Assembly: GCF_002149015.1 (NCBI RefSeq)
Contig: NZ_NGFO01000026.1
Location: 23,924 to 87,923 of the forward strand
Length of the DNA: 64,000 nt
Origin: Gordonia lacunae
Lineage (GTDB): Bacteria; Actinomycetota; Actinomycetes; Mycobacteriales; Mycobacteriaceae
Reading direction: 5' to 3'
Shown here: positions 33,243-41,714 of the stretch, one piece after another
How positions within the stretch are numbered: the stretch's first letter is position 1
Layout of the letters: every line of letters begins with the position of its first letter
Notes under the pieces: generated by a model
Databases searched by the model: none
What the model saw: only the letters and a program-made list of their open reading frames with translations
Told to the model about the DNA's origin: nothing
Position numbers and translations under genes: made by a program

Positions 33243-34601
33243 TCAGAGCTTGCTCAGGTCGGTGCGGATCAGCATCACGTTGTAGTCGCTCCAGCGCGAG
33301 GCGTTGAAGTACAGGTCCTTCGAATCCCCCTGCAGCGCGGGGGAGTTGGGGAGCATCATCGGTCCGTAGACGACGAGCGCGCCGCGGGGGACGATGGTTT
33401 TCGGTGCGCTCCACGGGCCTTCGGGGTGGTCGGCGGTGCGCAGCGTGATGTCGTTGTCGCCGTCGAGCATGACGTACTTCTCCAGATACGGACTCCAGGC
33501 GACCGACAGTTCGGTGACCGGCTGCCGGACGACGACCGCGGAGCCGTCGTCCGGGATCGCGGCGATGTCGTCCACCCAGCCGCGACTCTTTCCCGCCCAA
33601 TACTCGTAGGCGTCGAGTGTCAGGATGTCCGCCGGCTTGAACCGTGCGAGGAACGCGGCGCCGAAACGTCCGTTCGGCGTGCCGTACTGGTAGACGTAAT
33701 CCGCCTCGGGCGTCCCAGGCCGGCCGCGGACGTAGGCGTTCTGCTGGAACTTGCCGTTGTTGAACTCCACCGGACGGAACTCGCCGGGAAGTCGGAGTGA
33801 GACCGGCGCATTGATGAGGATCGTGTCCTGGTCGGTGACCCAGGTCTGGCCGTTGTCGTCGGAATGGGCGATCGCCGAGAAGTTGGTGATCCAGTTGCCC
33901 GGCGAGCCCCACGATCGCACCGACATGTAGTTGATGTACTGGCGGAAGCCGTTGCCGTATGGGAGGGAGATGGCCGCGGTCGGGATGGTCGTGACCTCGA
34001 CGTTGGAGATGCCGACCGACGGGATGAGTTCCTGCGCGTAGTGGGGCTGGCCCGGTGCGATCACCGAACCCGAGGTCACGTCGCCGGCCCGGCCGTCGGG
34101 AACGGACAGACCGTTGGCGAGGTTGTCGTCGTCGGTGCGGAGAAGTACGTTGTGACGCCACTGCTGTCGGGGGGCGTTGCAGTTGCCGAAGGTGTCGCCG
34201 AAGGCCATCAGGGTCTGTCCTCGCCCGTTGTCCCAGGCGACGCCGAGATCGGTGCCGCCGATGCCGAACCGGCTGAACGTCCGGTTGGCGCTGAGCGGTC
34301 CGGTGACCCAGCCGACGGTGCGGGACTTGGATCCGACGTAGGGGATCAGCGGTCCCTGCGGACCCGGGTTCGGGATGTTCGAGCTGCCGGCGGAACCTTC
34401 TGAACCACTCGAGCCACTCGAGCCACTCGAGCCGCTGGACCCGCTCGAGCCGAAGCCGAGAAAGCTCGATCCGGTGCTCGCGTTGCCACACGGCGCAGCG
34501 TCCGCGACACCGGTGCCGGGCGTCAGGGCGATCGCGGTACCGCTGAACGCGATGACCCCGGCGAGTGCCAGCCGGACACTCGTGGTGAGACGGCTCGACA
34601 C
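33243..34601 (-). CDS. Secreted DUF4185 domain protein
   Basis: Exported protein of unknown function. It has 452 residues from GTG 34601, which has GGAGG at a good distance. Upstream frame to 34691 is not supported. A signal peptide (about 5-35: LALAGVIAFSGTAIAL...ADAAP) leads to a Ser/Gly linker with a 9-bp DNA repeat, then a ~370-residue DUF4185 domain. The domain has beta-propeller-like sugar-hydrolase features such as GGTDLGVAWDNGRGQTLMAFGD and YMSVRSWGSPGNW. Similar domains occur near cell-wall polysaccharide genes. The enzyme activity is not proven. Confidence 0.85.
   Translation of the reverse strand: MSSRLTTSVRLALAGVIAFSGTAIALTPGTGVADAAPCGNASTGSSFLGFGSSGSSGSSGSSGSSGSEGSAGSSNIPNPGPQGPLIPYVGSKSRTVGWVTGPLSANRTFSRFGIGGTDLGVAWDNGRGQTLMAFGDTFGNCNAPRQQWRHNVLLRTDDDNLANGLSVPDGRAGDVTSGSVIAPGQPHYAQELIPSVGISNVEVTTIPTAAISLPYGNGFRQYINYMSVRSWGSPGNWITNFSAIAHSDDNGQTWVTDQDTILINAPVSLRLPGEFRPVEFNNGKFQQNAYVRGRPGTPEADYVYQYGTPNGRFGAAFLARFKPADILTLDAYEYWAGKSRGWVDDIAAIPDDGSAVVVRQPVTELSVAWSPYLEKYVMLDGDNDITLRTADHPEGPWSAPKTIVPRGALVVYGPMMLPNSPALQGDSKDLYFNASRWSDYNVMLIRTDLSKL
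34403..34452 (-). repeat. 9-bp repeats coding the Ser-Ser-Gly linker
   Basis: About five copies related to CACTCGAGC (plus-strand view) encode Gly-Ser-Ser units between the signal peptide and the DUF4185 domain. Approximate limits. Confidence 0.75.
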
Positions 34602-34700
34602 GAGCGTCCTCCAGTGATTTTTGTGACAGAAGTTATTGACGTGACTATTGTTACTGGAGTTACGTGCGGATCGCGCGGTCCGCGGGGTCACGATCTGGTG

Positions 34701-35339
34701 TCAGCGCACGAAGAACCGCTCCTCGGACCTCGTCCGTGACTGCCAGCCGACACGTTCGAGTTCCGGTGTCTCCGAGTCGTGGGCGGGGTAGCCGATGCAC
34801 AGATAGGCGACCAGCTTCCAGGCCTCCGGCACTGCGAGTGCCGCAGTCACACTCTCCGGTTCGATGATGGACACCCATCCGACCCCGACGCCCCGGGCCC
34901 GCGCCGCGAGCCACAGGGTGGAGATCGCGGTGACGACCGAATACTCGAGGGTCTCGGGCACTGTTTGTCGGCCGAGTCCCTGACCCTGCTCGACAGCGGG
35001 CTCGCAGAACACGGCGAGGTGGACGGGAGCGTCATCCAGGCCGGCGAGCTTGAGTGACGAATACAGCTGTGCGCGTTCGCCGGTGTAACCGTCGAGTGCG
35101 TCGGCGTTGCACCGGGTGAAGCTGTCGCGCACCGATTGCCGGGCTTCGGCGGACCGCACCTCGACCCAGCGCCACGGTTGGCTGTTGCCCACCGACGGCG
35201 CGAGTTCGGCCGCGCCGATGATCTCGGGCAGCAGGTGGGGTTCGAGTGGTTCGCGGCGGAAGCGACGGACGTCACGCCGCCATCGGAGTAGTCGTTCGAG
35301 ATCGCCGACGAACTCGTCGTCGAAAGTTCTGTCGTTCAT
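34701..35339 (-). CDS. bluB: 5,6-dimethylbenzimidazole synthase (BluB)
   Basis: Flavin-destroying enzyme that turns reduced FMN and oxygen into the lower ligand of vitamin B12. It has 212 residues. RRDVRRFRREPLEP, the FMN-binding APSVGNSQPWRWVEV, LKLAGLDDAPVHLAVFCE and RGVGVGWVSIIEP match BluB and separate it from ordinary nitroreductases. No other cobalamin gene lies nearby. Transcribed toward the DUF4185 gene (99 bp gap), divergent from yifB. Confidence 0.87.
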   Translation of the reverse strand: MNDRTFDDEFVGDLERLLRWRRDVRRFRREPLEPHLLPEIIGAAELAPSVGNSQPWRWVEVRSAEARQSVRDSFTRCNADALDGYTGERAQLYSSLKLAGLDDAPVHLAVFCEPAVEQGQGLGRQTVPETLEYSVVTAISTLWLAARARGVGVGWVSIIEPESVTAALAVPEAWKLVAYLCIGYPAHDSETPELERVGWQSRTRSEERFFVR

Positions 35340-35449
35340 CGGTTGTCGAGCCTAGTCGGACCACGCTGAGCGGCGGTGCACAACTCGACGCCCATCCCCA
35401 GATCGGCTGTGTGGGTGGTCGGGGACCGCCGGCCGGGCGCGATCACGGT

Positions 35450-35455
35450 GAGACT
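35450..35455 (+). promoter_or_regulatory. -10-like hexamer of yifB, leaderless position
   Basis: GAGACT ends 6 nt before the ATG at 35462. It lacks the leading TA of the consensus, so support is weak. Confidence 0.3.
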
Positions 35456-35461
35456 GTGCCC

Positions 35462-36970
35462 ATGTTGGGGCAAACACAGGCGGTGGGGCTCAATGCCTTT
35501 GCCGCGCGAGTGGTCGATGTGCAGGCGAGTGTGAGTTCGGGGCTGCCGGGGTTCGCGGTGACGGGCAACCCGGACCCGTCGGTGCGGGAAGCACGGGATC
35601 GGGTGCGGGCCGCGATCAAGAATTCCGGATTCAGTTTCCCCGAGCTGAAAGTGACGGTGGCGTTGTCGCCGGCCGACATGCCGAAGATCGGCCCGGGGTT
35701 CGATCTGTCGATGGCCGTGTCCATTCTGGCTGCCACGCAACAGGTGTCGGCGGAGAAGTTGTCGTCGACGGTCTTCCTGGGCGAGCTCGGTCTGGACGGC
35801 ACCGTGCGGCCGATCCGCGGGGTGTTGCCGGCGGTGATCGCCGCACGGCAGGAGGGGTACCGGCGGGCGGTCGTGCCGATCGAGACCGTCGCCGAGGCGG
35901 CGCTGGTCGAGGGGATGGACGTCGGCGGCGCGACGAGTCTCAAAGAAGTGACCCAGTGGCTGGCCGGAGACCATGTGCTCGACACCGTCCACGACGCGAC
36001 GGCCTCGCAGGCGCCGCCGATTCCGGACATGGCCGACGTGGTGGGGCAGCAGGAGGCCCGGCATGCGCTCGAGATCGCCGCGGCCGGCGCCCATCACGTG
36101 TTGATGACCGGATCGCCGGGGATCGGCAAGACGATGCTCGCGCGGCGGCTGCCGGGCATCCTGCCGTCGCTGGGTCTGGAGGATTCGCTGGAGGTGACGG
36201 CGATCCATTCGCTGGTGGGGGAATTGTCGCCGGGACGTCCGCTGATCACCGAACCGCCGTTCGTCGCCCCGCACCACAGTTCGTCGATCACTGCCCTGCT
36301 CGGTGGCGGTACCGGTTTCGCCCGGCCGGGCGCGGCGTCCAAGGCGCATCGAGGAGTGCTGTTCCTCGACGAGTGCGCCGAGATGAGTGTCAAGTCGCTC
36401 GAATCCCTGCGGGAACCCCTCGAGGACGGCGAGGTGAGGGTGCCGCGGCGTGACGGCATGGCGGTCTATCCGGCGCGCTTTCAGCTGATCCTCGCAGCGA
36501 ACCCCTGCCCGTGCGCCCCCGCGCACGACGTCGATTGTGTGTGCACGGCGGTCGTTCGACGACGCTACCTCGGCAAGCTGTCGGGGCCGTTGCTCGACCG
36601 CGTGGACATCCGCGTGCGCATGGACCCGCCGGGAAACACCGCGCTGATGAGCGGCGCCGGCGAGTCGAGCGCCGACGTCCGGGCCCGCGTCACCGCGGCG
36701 CGCGCCACCGCGATCGAGCGATGGTCGGAGTTCGGATGGCGCACCAACGCCGAGGTTCCCGGGTCCGCGCTGCGTCAGAGATTCCGGTTGCCACCGGACG
36801 TGCTGCGGCCCATCGAGTTGTTCCTCCGCGATGGTCGCGTGACGGCCCGCGGTGCCGATCGCGCGCTGCGGCTGGCATGGACCCTCTGTGATCTGCGCGG
36901 TACCGGCAGTCCCGTCGAAGACGATGTCGCACAGGCGCTTCTGTATCGAGACAGAGGAGCGACCTGGTGA
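35462..36970 (+). CDS. YifB/ComM-type Mg-chelatase-like AAA+ ATPase
   Basis: Homologue of ComM, a hexameric helicase that promotes branch migration in natural transformation. It has 502 residues from ATG 35462. It has an N-terminal Lon-protease-like fold (FAVTGNPDPSVREARDRVRAAI) and an AAA+ core with Walker A GSPGIGKTMLARRLPGILP and LFLDECAEM. A Cys cluster (NPCPCAPAHDVDCVC) and a C-terminal helical lid follow. It precedes dprA with a GTGA overlap, and both are recombination and competence factors. Confidence 0.93.
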   Translation: MLGQTQAVGLNAFAARVVDVQASVSSGLPGFAVTGNPDPSVREARDRVRAAIKNSGFSFPELKVTVALSPADMPKIGPGFDLSMAVSILAATQQVSAEKLSSTVFLGELGLDGTVRPIRGVLPAVIAARQEGYRRAVVPIETVAEAALVEGMDVGGATSLKEVTQWLAGDHVLDTVHDATASQAPPIPDMADVVGQQEARHALEIAAAGAHHVLMTGSPGIGKTMLARRLPGILPSLGLEDSLEVTAIHSLVGELSPGRPLITEPPFVAPHHSSSITALLGGGTGFARPGAASKAHRGVLFLDECAEMSVKSLESLREPLEDGEVRVPRRDGMAVYPARFQLILAANPCPCAPAHDVDCVCTAVVRRRYLGKLSGPLLDRVDIRVRMDPPGNTALMSGAGESSADVRARVTAARATAIERWSEFGWRTNAEVPGSALRQRFRLPPDVLRPIELFLRDGRVTARGADRALRLAWTLCDLRGTGSPVEDDVAQALLYRDRGATW

Positions 36971-38112
36971 CCGCGACTCGTCCGCGCCCTTCCCGTTCGC
37001 CGGAATCGACCGCCTGGGCCTACCTGGCGCGGGTGGCCGAGCCGCCGAGTGCCGCAGTGATCATGCTCGTCGACGACATCGGCGCGGTCGAGGCCGCGTC
37101 GGCGATCCGTCGGCGCATCGTGCCCCCGGGTCACGACGCGGTGCTCGCCGCGACCGCGGCGCGGTGTGATTCCGACTGTGCGACAGAAGATCTCGACACC
37201 GCCGAACGCATCGGCGCGCGGCTGGTGACCCGCGCGGACCCGGAGTGGCCGGCGTGGTCGCTGTTGGCATTGGGCCAGGCCGACACCGCCGCGCGCGGGG
37301 GTGAGCCGCTCGCCCTGTGGGTGCGCGGTCCGGCCCGCCTCGACGATCTCGCGGCCGCGTCGGTGGCGTTGATCGGGTCCCGCGCCGCGTCGTCCTACGG
37401 CGAACATGTCACCCAGACGCTCGCATCGGGACTCTCGGCCGAGGGGTTCGCGGTGCTGTCCGGCGGTGCATTCGGCATCGACGGCGCCGCCCACCGGTCG
37501 GTGGTGGCGGCGGGCGGGGTGACGGCGGCGGTCATGGCGTGCGGGATCGACCGGGACTACCCCGCGTCGCACTCGTCGCTGTTGACCGCGATCGCGCGCA
37601 CGGGTGCGGTGATCAGCGAGTACCCGCCGGGGACGACGGCGGCGAAACATCGATTCCTCACCCGGAACCGACTCGTCGCCGCGATGAGTGGCGCGACCGT
37701 GGTGGTCGAGGCCGGACGGCGGTCCGGAGCGGCGAACACCGCCGCCTGGGCGCGCAAGCTCGGCCGGCCGCTGGGCGCAGTGCCCGGCCCGGTCACGTCG
37801 GCGACCTCGGTCGGCTGTCACCGGATGATCGCCGATGAACTCGCCGTGTTGGTCTCCGACGTCGCCTCGATCGTCAACCTGGTACGACCCGACGGCGGGG
37901 GCGACATCGGCCGGGGCCGCGCGAAGCCGACCGACGGGCTCGACGCCGAGCAACTACGGGTCCATGACGCCATTCCTGGCCGCGGCGGTGTGGCAATCGA
38001 CGAGATCGCCTTTGCCGCGGGCCTCGACATCGGGGTCGTCCGGTCCGCTCTGGCGCACCTCGACGTCAAGGGGTATGTGCAGAACGTCGACGGACGCTGG
38101 CGGCTGGCGTGA
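36967..38112 (+). CDS. dprA: DNA processing protein DprA
   Basis: Loads RecA on incoming single-stranded DNA. It has 381 residues from GTG, overlapping yifB by 4 bp. A divergent N-terminal ~120 residues precede the Rossmann core VALIGSRAASSYGEHV and GFAVLSGGAFGIDGAAHR, then LVAAMSGATVVVEAG and GRPLGAVPGPVTS. A C-terminal winged-helix (about 320-380) follows. It ends 2 bp before the convergent TetR gene. Confidence 0.95.
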   Translation: MTATRPRPSRSPESTAWAYLARVAEPPSAAVIMLVDDIGAVEAASAIRRRIVPPGHDAVLAATAARCDSDCATEDLDTAERIGARLVTRADPEWPAWSLLALGQADTAARGGEPLALWVRGPARLDDLAAASVALIGSRAASSYGEHVTQTLASGLSAEGFAVLSGGAFGIDGAAHRSVVAAGGVTAAVMACGIDRDYPASHSSLLTAIARTGAVISEYPPGTTAAKHRFLTRNRLVAAMSGATVVVEAGRRSGAANTAAWARKLGRPLGAVPGPVTSATSVGCHRMIADELAVLVSDVASIVNLVRPDGGGDIGRGRAKPTDGLDAEQLRVHDAIPGRGGVAIDEIAFAAGLDIGVVRSALAHLDVKGYVQNVDGRWRLA

Positions 38113-38114
38113 CC

Positions 38115-38693
38115 TCAGCGGCGTGTGAGGATGTCGATGATGACCCGCAGATCGTCGGCGGTCGCCTCGTTCAGGCGGCCGTGCGCGTGGACATAACCGA
38201 TGCCCGCGTACAGCAGCGTCGTGGCGCGAGCGTGTGCCTCGGCCTCCGAGAAGCCGAGCTCGCGCATGGCGGAGATCGCGATCGAGAAGATCCGGCAGTC
38301 GAGCTGGTCGACCGAGTCCGCGATCGATGCGTCGGTGTCGGCCCACCGGCGCAGCGCCGACTCCATCGCCCAGCGGCGCGGGTCGGACAGCAGGCGCGCC
38401 ATCCCTTCCACCCGTTCGACCGGTGGTAGGGCCTCGAGCGCCTCGATCCGATCGGCAGCCGCCGACTGCGCCCGCCGACAGTGATCGGCGAGCGCCGCCT
38501 TCAACGCGCCGATGTCGGTGAAGTGCCAGTAGAAGCTGCCCTTGGTCACGCCGAGACGTGCGCTCAGGCGGGAGATCTTGAGCGCATCGATGCCGTCGTC
38601 GACCAGGATCTGCGTCGCGGCCTCCAGCCAGTCGTCGACACCGAGCCGTGAACCGCGGCGCGGGGTGGATGGATCCACGGGCTGATCCGGCAT
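38115..38693 (-). CDS. TetR-family transcriptional regulator
   Basis: 192 residues. The N-terminal helix-turn-helix is clear (WLEAATQILVDDGIDALKIS, then LGVTKGSFYWHFTDI). The ligand domain is not recognised. It is divergent from the siderophore-interacting gene across 174 bp, so the likely targets are itself and that gene. The conserved mycobacterial order dprA-viuB is interrupted by this regulator. Effector unknown. Confidence 0.92.
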   Translation of the reverse strand: MPDQPVDPSTPRRGSRLGVDDWLEAATQILVDDGIDALKISRLSARLGVTKGSFYWHFTDIGALKAALADHCRRAQSAAADRIEALEALPPVERVEGMARLLSDPRRWAMESALRRWADTDASIADSVDQLDCRIFSIAISAMRELGFSEAEAHARATTLLYAGIGYVHAHGRLNEATADDLRVIIDILTRR

Positions 38694-38809
38694 GGAGTCA
38701 CCTCTGGTCGGGTCTCGCGACGTCTGATTTTAGTAATGGCAAAGTCTCAGATTCACATCGCTTGATTGGAGAGAAACCTTACAACCGTGGATGGGTGGTT
38801 CGCTCGACT

Positions 38810-38828
38810 AAAGCTAAGGGTCCCCTAA
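38810..38828 (+). promoter_or_regulatory. IdeR/DtxR-like iron box upstream of the siderophore-interacting gene
   Basis: The 19-mer AAAGCTAAGGGTCCCCTAA matches the iron-box consensus, as I recall it, at about 12 positions, including all of CCTAA at the right end. It lies just before a -10 candidate TAGGGT (38840-38845), where a repressor would block the -35. By eye only. Confidence 0.4.
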
Positions 38829-38867
38829 TCAGAAAGGCGTAGGGTTGACCCCTGAAAGGGAGGTTCG

Positions 38868-39734
38868 ATGGCGAAACGCGTGAACACGATGACGGTGCTC
38901 CGGAGCGAGCGGATCAGTCCGCACTTCGTGCGCCTGTACCTGGGCGGGGAAGGGTTCGACGACTTCCAGCCGGCACTGGGGAAGTCCGGGGAGCCCCACA
39001 CCGACATGTACGTGAAGTTCATCTTCGCGCCGCCGGGTGTCACCTACCCGGAGCCGTTCGATCTCCAGGAGATCCGATCCGGAGAGCCACCGGAACGTCA
39101 GCCGGTACTGCGGACCTACACAGTCCGTCGCGTGGATGCGGCGGCTCGCGAGCTCGTCGTCGACTTCGTCGTCCACGGCGACGAGGGCATCGCCGGACCG
39201 TGGGCGGCGTCGGTCCAGCCGGGGGAGACGATCCGCTTCATCGGTCCGGGCAGTGGCTACCGCCCGCGGACTGACGCCCCCTGGCATCTGCTGGCCTGCG
39301 ACGAAGCCGGCCTGCCCGCGGTGGCCGCCGCCCTCGAAGCACTGCCCGCCGACGCTATTGCCAAGGTGTTCATCGAAGTCGCCGGTCCCGAGGACGAGCT
39401 CGAACTCCAGGCGCCGGCCGGGGCGGACATCTCGTGGGTGCATCGTGGCGGGCCCGCGGGCGAGGTGGACGACTCACTCGCCGGCGACAACGCGCCGCTG
39501 ATCGAGGCGGTCCGCGCGACGGAGTGGCTCGACGGCGAGCCGCACGTGTTCATCCACGGCGAGGCGCAGGCGGTCATGCACAACCTGCGGGCCTACATCC
39601 GCAAGGAACGCGGAGTGGGGGCGGCGAACGCCTCGATCTCCGGTTACTGGCGGCGCGGGCGGACCGAGGAGGGCTTCCGGCAGTGGAAGGCCGATCTGCG
39701 GGCCGAGGAAGAGGGTGTCGGCGCCCAGGGCTGA
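38868..39734 (+). CDS. Siderophore-interacting FAD protein (ViuB-like)
   Basis: NAD(P)H-dependent flavoprotein that reduces ferric-siderophores to release iron, homologue of Rv2895c. It has 288 residues with GGGAGG before the ATG. The N-terminal FAD domain includes RISPHFVRLYLGG and QPVLRTYTVRRVD. The C-terminal nucleotide-binding domain ends in YIRKERGVGAANASISGYWRRGRTEEGFR, a family signature. An IdeR-like box upstream and a divergent TetR gene suggest two-fold control by iron and another ligand. Confidence 0.92.
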   Translation: MAKRVNTMTVLRSERISPHFVRLYLGGEGFDDFQPALGKSGEPHTDMYVKFIFAPPGVTYPEPFDLQEIRSGEPPERQPVLRTYTVRRVDAAARELVVDFVVHGDEGIAGPWAASVQPGETIRFIGPGSGYRPRTDAPWHLLACDEAGLPAVAAALEALPADAIAKVFIEVAGPEDELELQAPAGADISWVHRGGPAGEVDDSLAGDNAPLIEAVRATEWLDGEPHVFIHGEAQAVMHNLRAYIRKERGVGAANASISGYWRRGRTEEGFRQWKADLRAEEEGVGAQG

Positions 39735-39824
39735 CGTGTCCCGACCGGACACCGGGGCATCGATCCGGCCACGACGCCGCGTGTGCTGTTGCACTCAGGT
39801 GCCCGACGCGGTGAGGTCGTGACC

Positions 39825-40709
39825 ATGCTCGACGACTTCGCCGACCACCTGCGCCTGGAGAAAGGGCGCAGTGAGCACACGATCCGTGCCTACGTCGGTG
39901 GCGCTCGTGCGCTGGTCACCTTCGCCGGTGCCCGCGGGATCGAGGTCGGCGACATCGATCTCGCCCTGCTGCGGGCCTGGCTCGCCGAACTGACGCGGCG
40001 CGGCGCCGCGCGGACGACCGTGGCCCGACAGGTCTCGGCGGCGAAGACGTTCTGCGCATGGGCGGTCCGAGAGGGCTACCTGGCCGCCGACCCGTCGCAG
40101 CGGTTGAAGGCGCCCAAGGCGCACCGGACCCTGCCCGCGGTCCTGGCCCCCGCCCAGGCCGAGGCCGCGATCGCGGCCACCGGTGCGGACCGGGAGCCCG
40201 ACGACCCGATCGCACTGCGCGACCGGGTGATCCTGGAGCTGTTGTACGCGAGCGGGGTTCGCGTGGGGGAGTTGTGCGGGCTGGACGTCGGAGACGTCGA
40301 TGCCGATCGGCGGGTGGTGCGCGTGATCGGCAAAGGCGACAAGGAACGGTCGGTGCCCTACGGTGAGCCGGCCGCGCGCGCGATCGACGACTGGCTCCGA
40401 TCCGGACGCCCGGCCCTGGTGACCGATGCGTCGGGAGCGGCACTGCTCCTCGGCGCCCGCGGGGGCCGGCTCGACCAGCGGATGGCGCGCTCGGTCGTGG
40501 GACGCGCGGTCGACGCGAGCGGCGGACCGGCGACGGGGCCGCACGGACTCCGGCACAGCGCCGCCACGCACCTGCTCGAGGGCGGCGCCGACCTGCGCGT
40601 CGTCCAGGAGCTGCTCGGACACTCGTCGCTCGCGACCACACAGATCTACACCCACGTGAGCGTCGAGCGCCTGCGCGCCGTTCATCGTCAGGCGCACCCC
40701 CGGGCCTGA
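39825..40709 (+). CDS. xerC: Tyrosine recombinase XerC
   Basis: Resolves chromosome dimers at dif with XerD. It has 294 residues from ATG 39825 (GTG 39819 also possible). It has an N-terminal SAM-like core-binding domain (about 1-90) and a catalytic domain with Arg in YASGVRVGELCGL, Lys in GKGDKERSVP, HGLRHSAATHLLEGGADL, LLGHSSLATTQ and Tyr in IYTHVS. All six catalytic residues are visible. The position after the ViuB gene is the mycobacterial one, so it is the housekeeping XerC and not a phage integrase. Confidence 0.95.
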   Translation: MLDDFADHLRLEKGRSEHTIRAYVGGARALVTFAGARGIEVGDIDLALLRAWLAELTRRGAARTTVARQVSAAKTFCAWAVREGYLAADPSQRLKAPKAHRTLPAVLAPAQAEAAIAATGADREPDDPIALRDRVILELLYASGVRVGELCGLDVGDVDADRRVVRVIGKGDKERSVPYGEPAARAIDDWLRSGRPALVTDASGAALLLGARGGRLDQRMARSVVGRAVDASGGPATGPHGLRHSAATHLLEGGADLRVVQELLGHSSLATTQIYTHVSVERLRAVHRQAHPRA

Positions 40710-40723
40710 GGGGCGCCAGGCGG

Positions 40724-41236
40724 TCATCCGACCGGTTTGAGCCGGACGCGGACCGCGCCGAGCAGACCGAGCGGGTCCAGGTACTCCGAGCCGCGACCGC
40801 TGCCGCGCCGAGCACCCCAGTGCAGACAGACGACCACCGGGCACCCCGGATGCCCGCTGATCACCGTCCCGATGGTCTCGCCGCGAGCCACATGGTCACC
40901 AGCCGCGACGCGGGCCTCGACCGGCTCGTACGTGGTGATCACGCCATCGGGATGCGCCACCGAGACCACCGGCCGACCGGCGACGGTGCCCGCGAACCGC
41001 ACCCGTCCCGCACCGGCCGCGTGGACGGCCTGACCGGGTCCGGCGGCGAGATCGACGCCCCGATGCCCCCGCTGCCAGCGCTTCGCCGGCTCGTCATAGG
41101 CCGTCACGACGGTCGGCCGAGGTGACAGCGGGGCCGAGTACCCGCCGTCGGCGAACGCCGTGGCGACCGGGCCGGCCCACCCGAGGGCCGCGAGCACGAT
41201 CAGCGTGGCCACGACACGTGGCGAGGGAGATGGCAC
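40724..41236 (-). CDS. Secreted M23-family peptidase (LytM domain)
   Basis: Predicted cell-wall endopeptidase or amidase activator. It has 170 residues with a signal peptide (about 1-29, ending ATAFADGG). The LytM domain shows the zinc ligands HRGVDLAA and CLHWG, both intact. Short for the family, with no extra binding domain. It faces away from rpsB, and its upstream region is the minisatellite-bearing gap. It converges on xerC with 14 bp between. Confidence 0.9.
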   Translation of the reverse strand: MPSPSPRVVATLIVLAALGWAGPVATAFADGGYSAPLSPRPTVVTAYDEPAKRWQRGHRGVDLAAGPGQAVHAAGAGRVRFAGTVAGRPVVSVAHPDGVITTYEPVEARVAAGDHVARGETIGTVISGHPGCPVVVCLHWGARRGSGRGSEYLDPLGLLGAVRVRLKPVG

Positions 41237-41295
41237 CTAGGTTGGACGCAGCAGAGGCCGGGTGGGATCCCGCCGAGCCGGCGCCCATGGCGGAT

Positions 41296-41453
41296 CCGTC
41301 TCCGACTGTGACACAGCATCCGTCTCCGACTGTGACACCAACACCCGTCTCCGACTGTGACACCAACACCCGTCTCCGACTGTGACACAGCATCCGTCTC
41401 CGACTGTGACACCAACACCCGTCTCCGACTGTGACACAGCATCCGTCTCCGAC
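41296..41453. repeat. 24/25-bp minisatellite between the M23 peptidase gene and rpsB
   Basis: Six full units start at 41296, 41320, 41345, 41370, 41394 and 41419, with a partial seventh at 41443. Two unit types share CC then the 17-bp core GTCTCCGACTGTGACAC. Type A (24 bp) ends AGCAT and type B (25 bp) ends CAACAC. The order is A-B-B-A-B-A. The copies are otherwise identical, so expansion is recent. There are no spacers, which excludes a CRISPR. Confidence 0.95.
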
Positions 41454-41468
41454 GTGGGCGAAGGCGTT

Positions 41469-41497
41469 TTGGTGTTCGTTCCGTGGCGGCGTAAACT
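41469..41497 (+). promoter_or_regulatory. Promoter of rpsB-tsf
   Basis: TTGGTG (41469-41474), 17 bp, TAAACT (41492-41497). It starts 16 bp after the last minisatellite copy. The transcript would carry a leader of about 210 nt with a 7-bp hairpin (CACCTCA/TGAGGTG) near 41507-41531. Confidence 0.65.
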
Positions 41498-41714
41498 TCT
41501 GACCGCACCTCACCGCTTGTTGATGAGGTGACTTCGCGCGCCTGCATTCGGTTCTGTGTAGCTCCGGGCTTCGACGCCCTGACCAGCACGATCGAGGAAA
41601 CACACGCCAAGTGAGCAGTCCCGGAACGGCCCATGCCGTCTCGGGTGGCACTCGGCCGCAGGCGCCAGGGTCGGTACCGACGGTGCCGACGACAACTGCG
41701 AGAAAAGGACGATC

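Noticed and set aside
39825..40709. Phage-type integrase marking a prophage or island
   Set aside because: Position and length match the housekeeping XerC of mycobacteria, and no phage genes or attachment repeats are near.
41296..41442. Array of CRP/GlxR sites in the minisatellite
   Set aside because: Only the half TGTGA is present in each copy. The symmetrical TCACA at the required spacing is absent.
41296..41453. CRISPR array
   Set aside because: Units are contiguous, with no unique spacers between repeats and no cas genes nearby.
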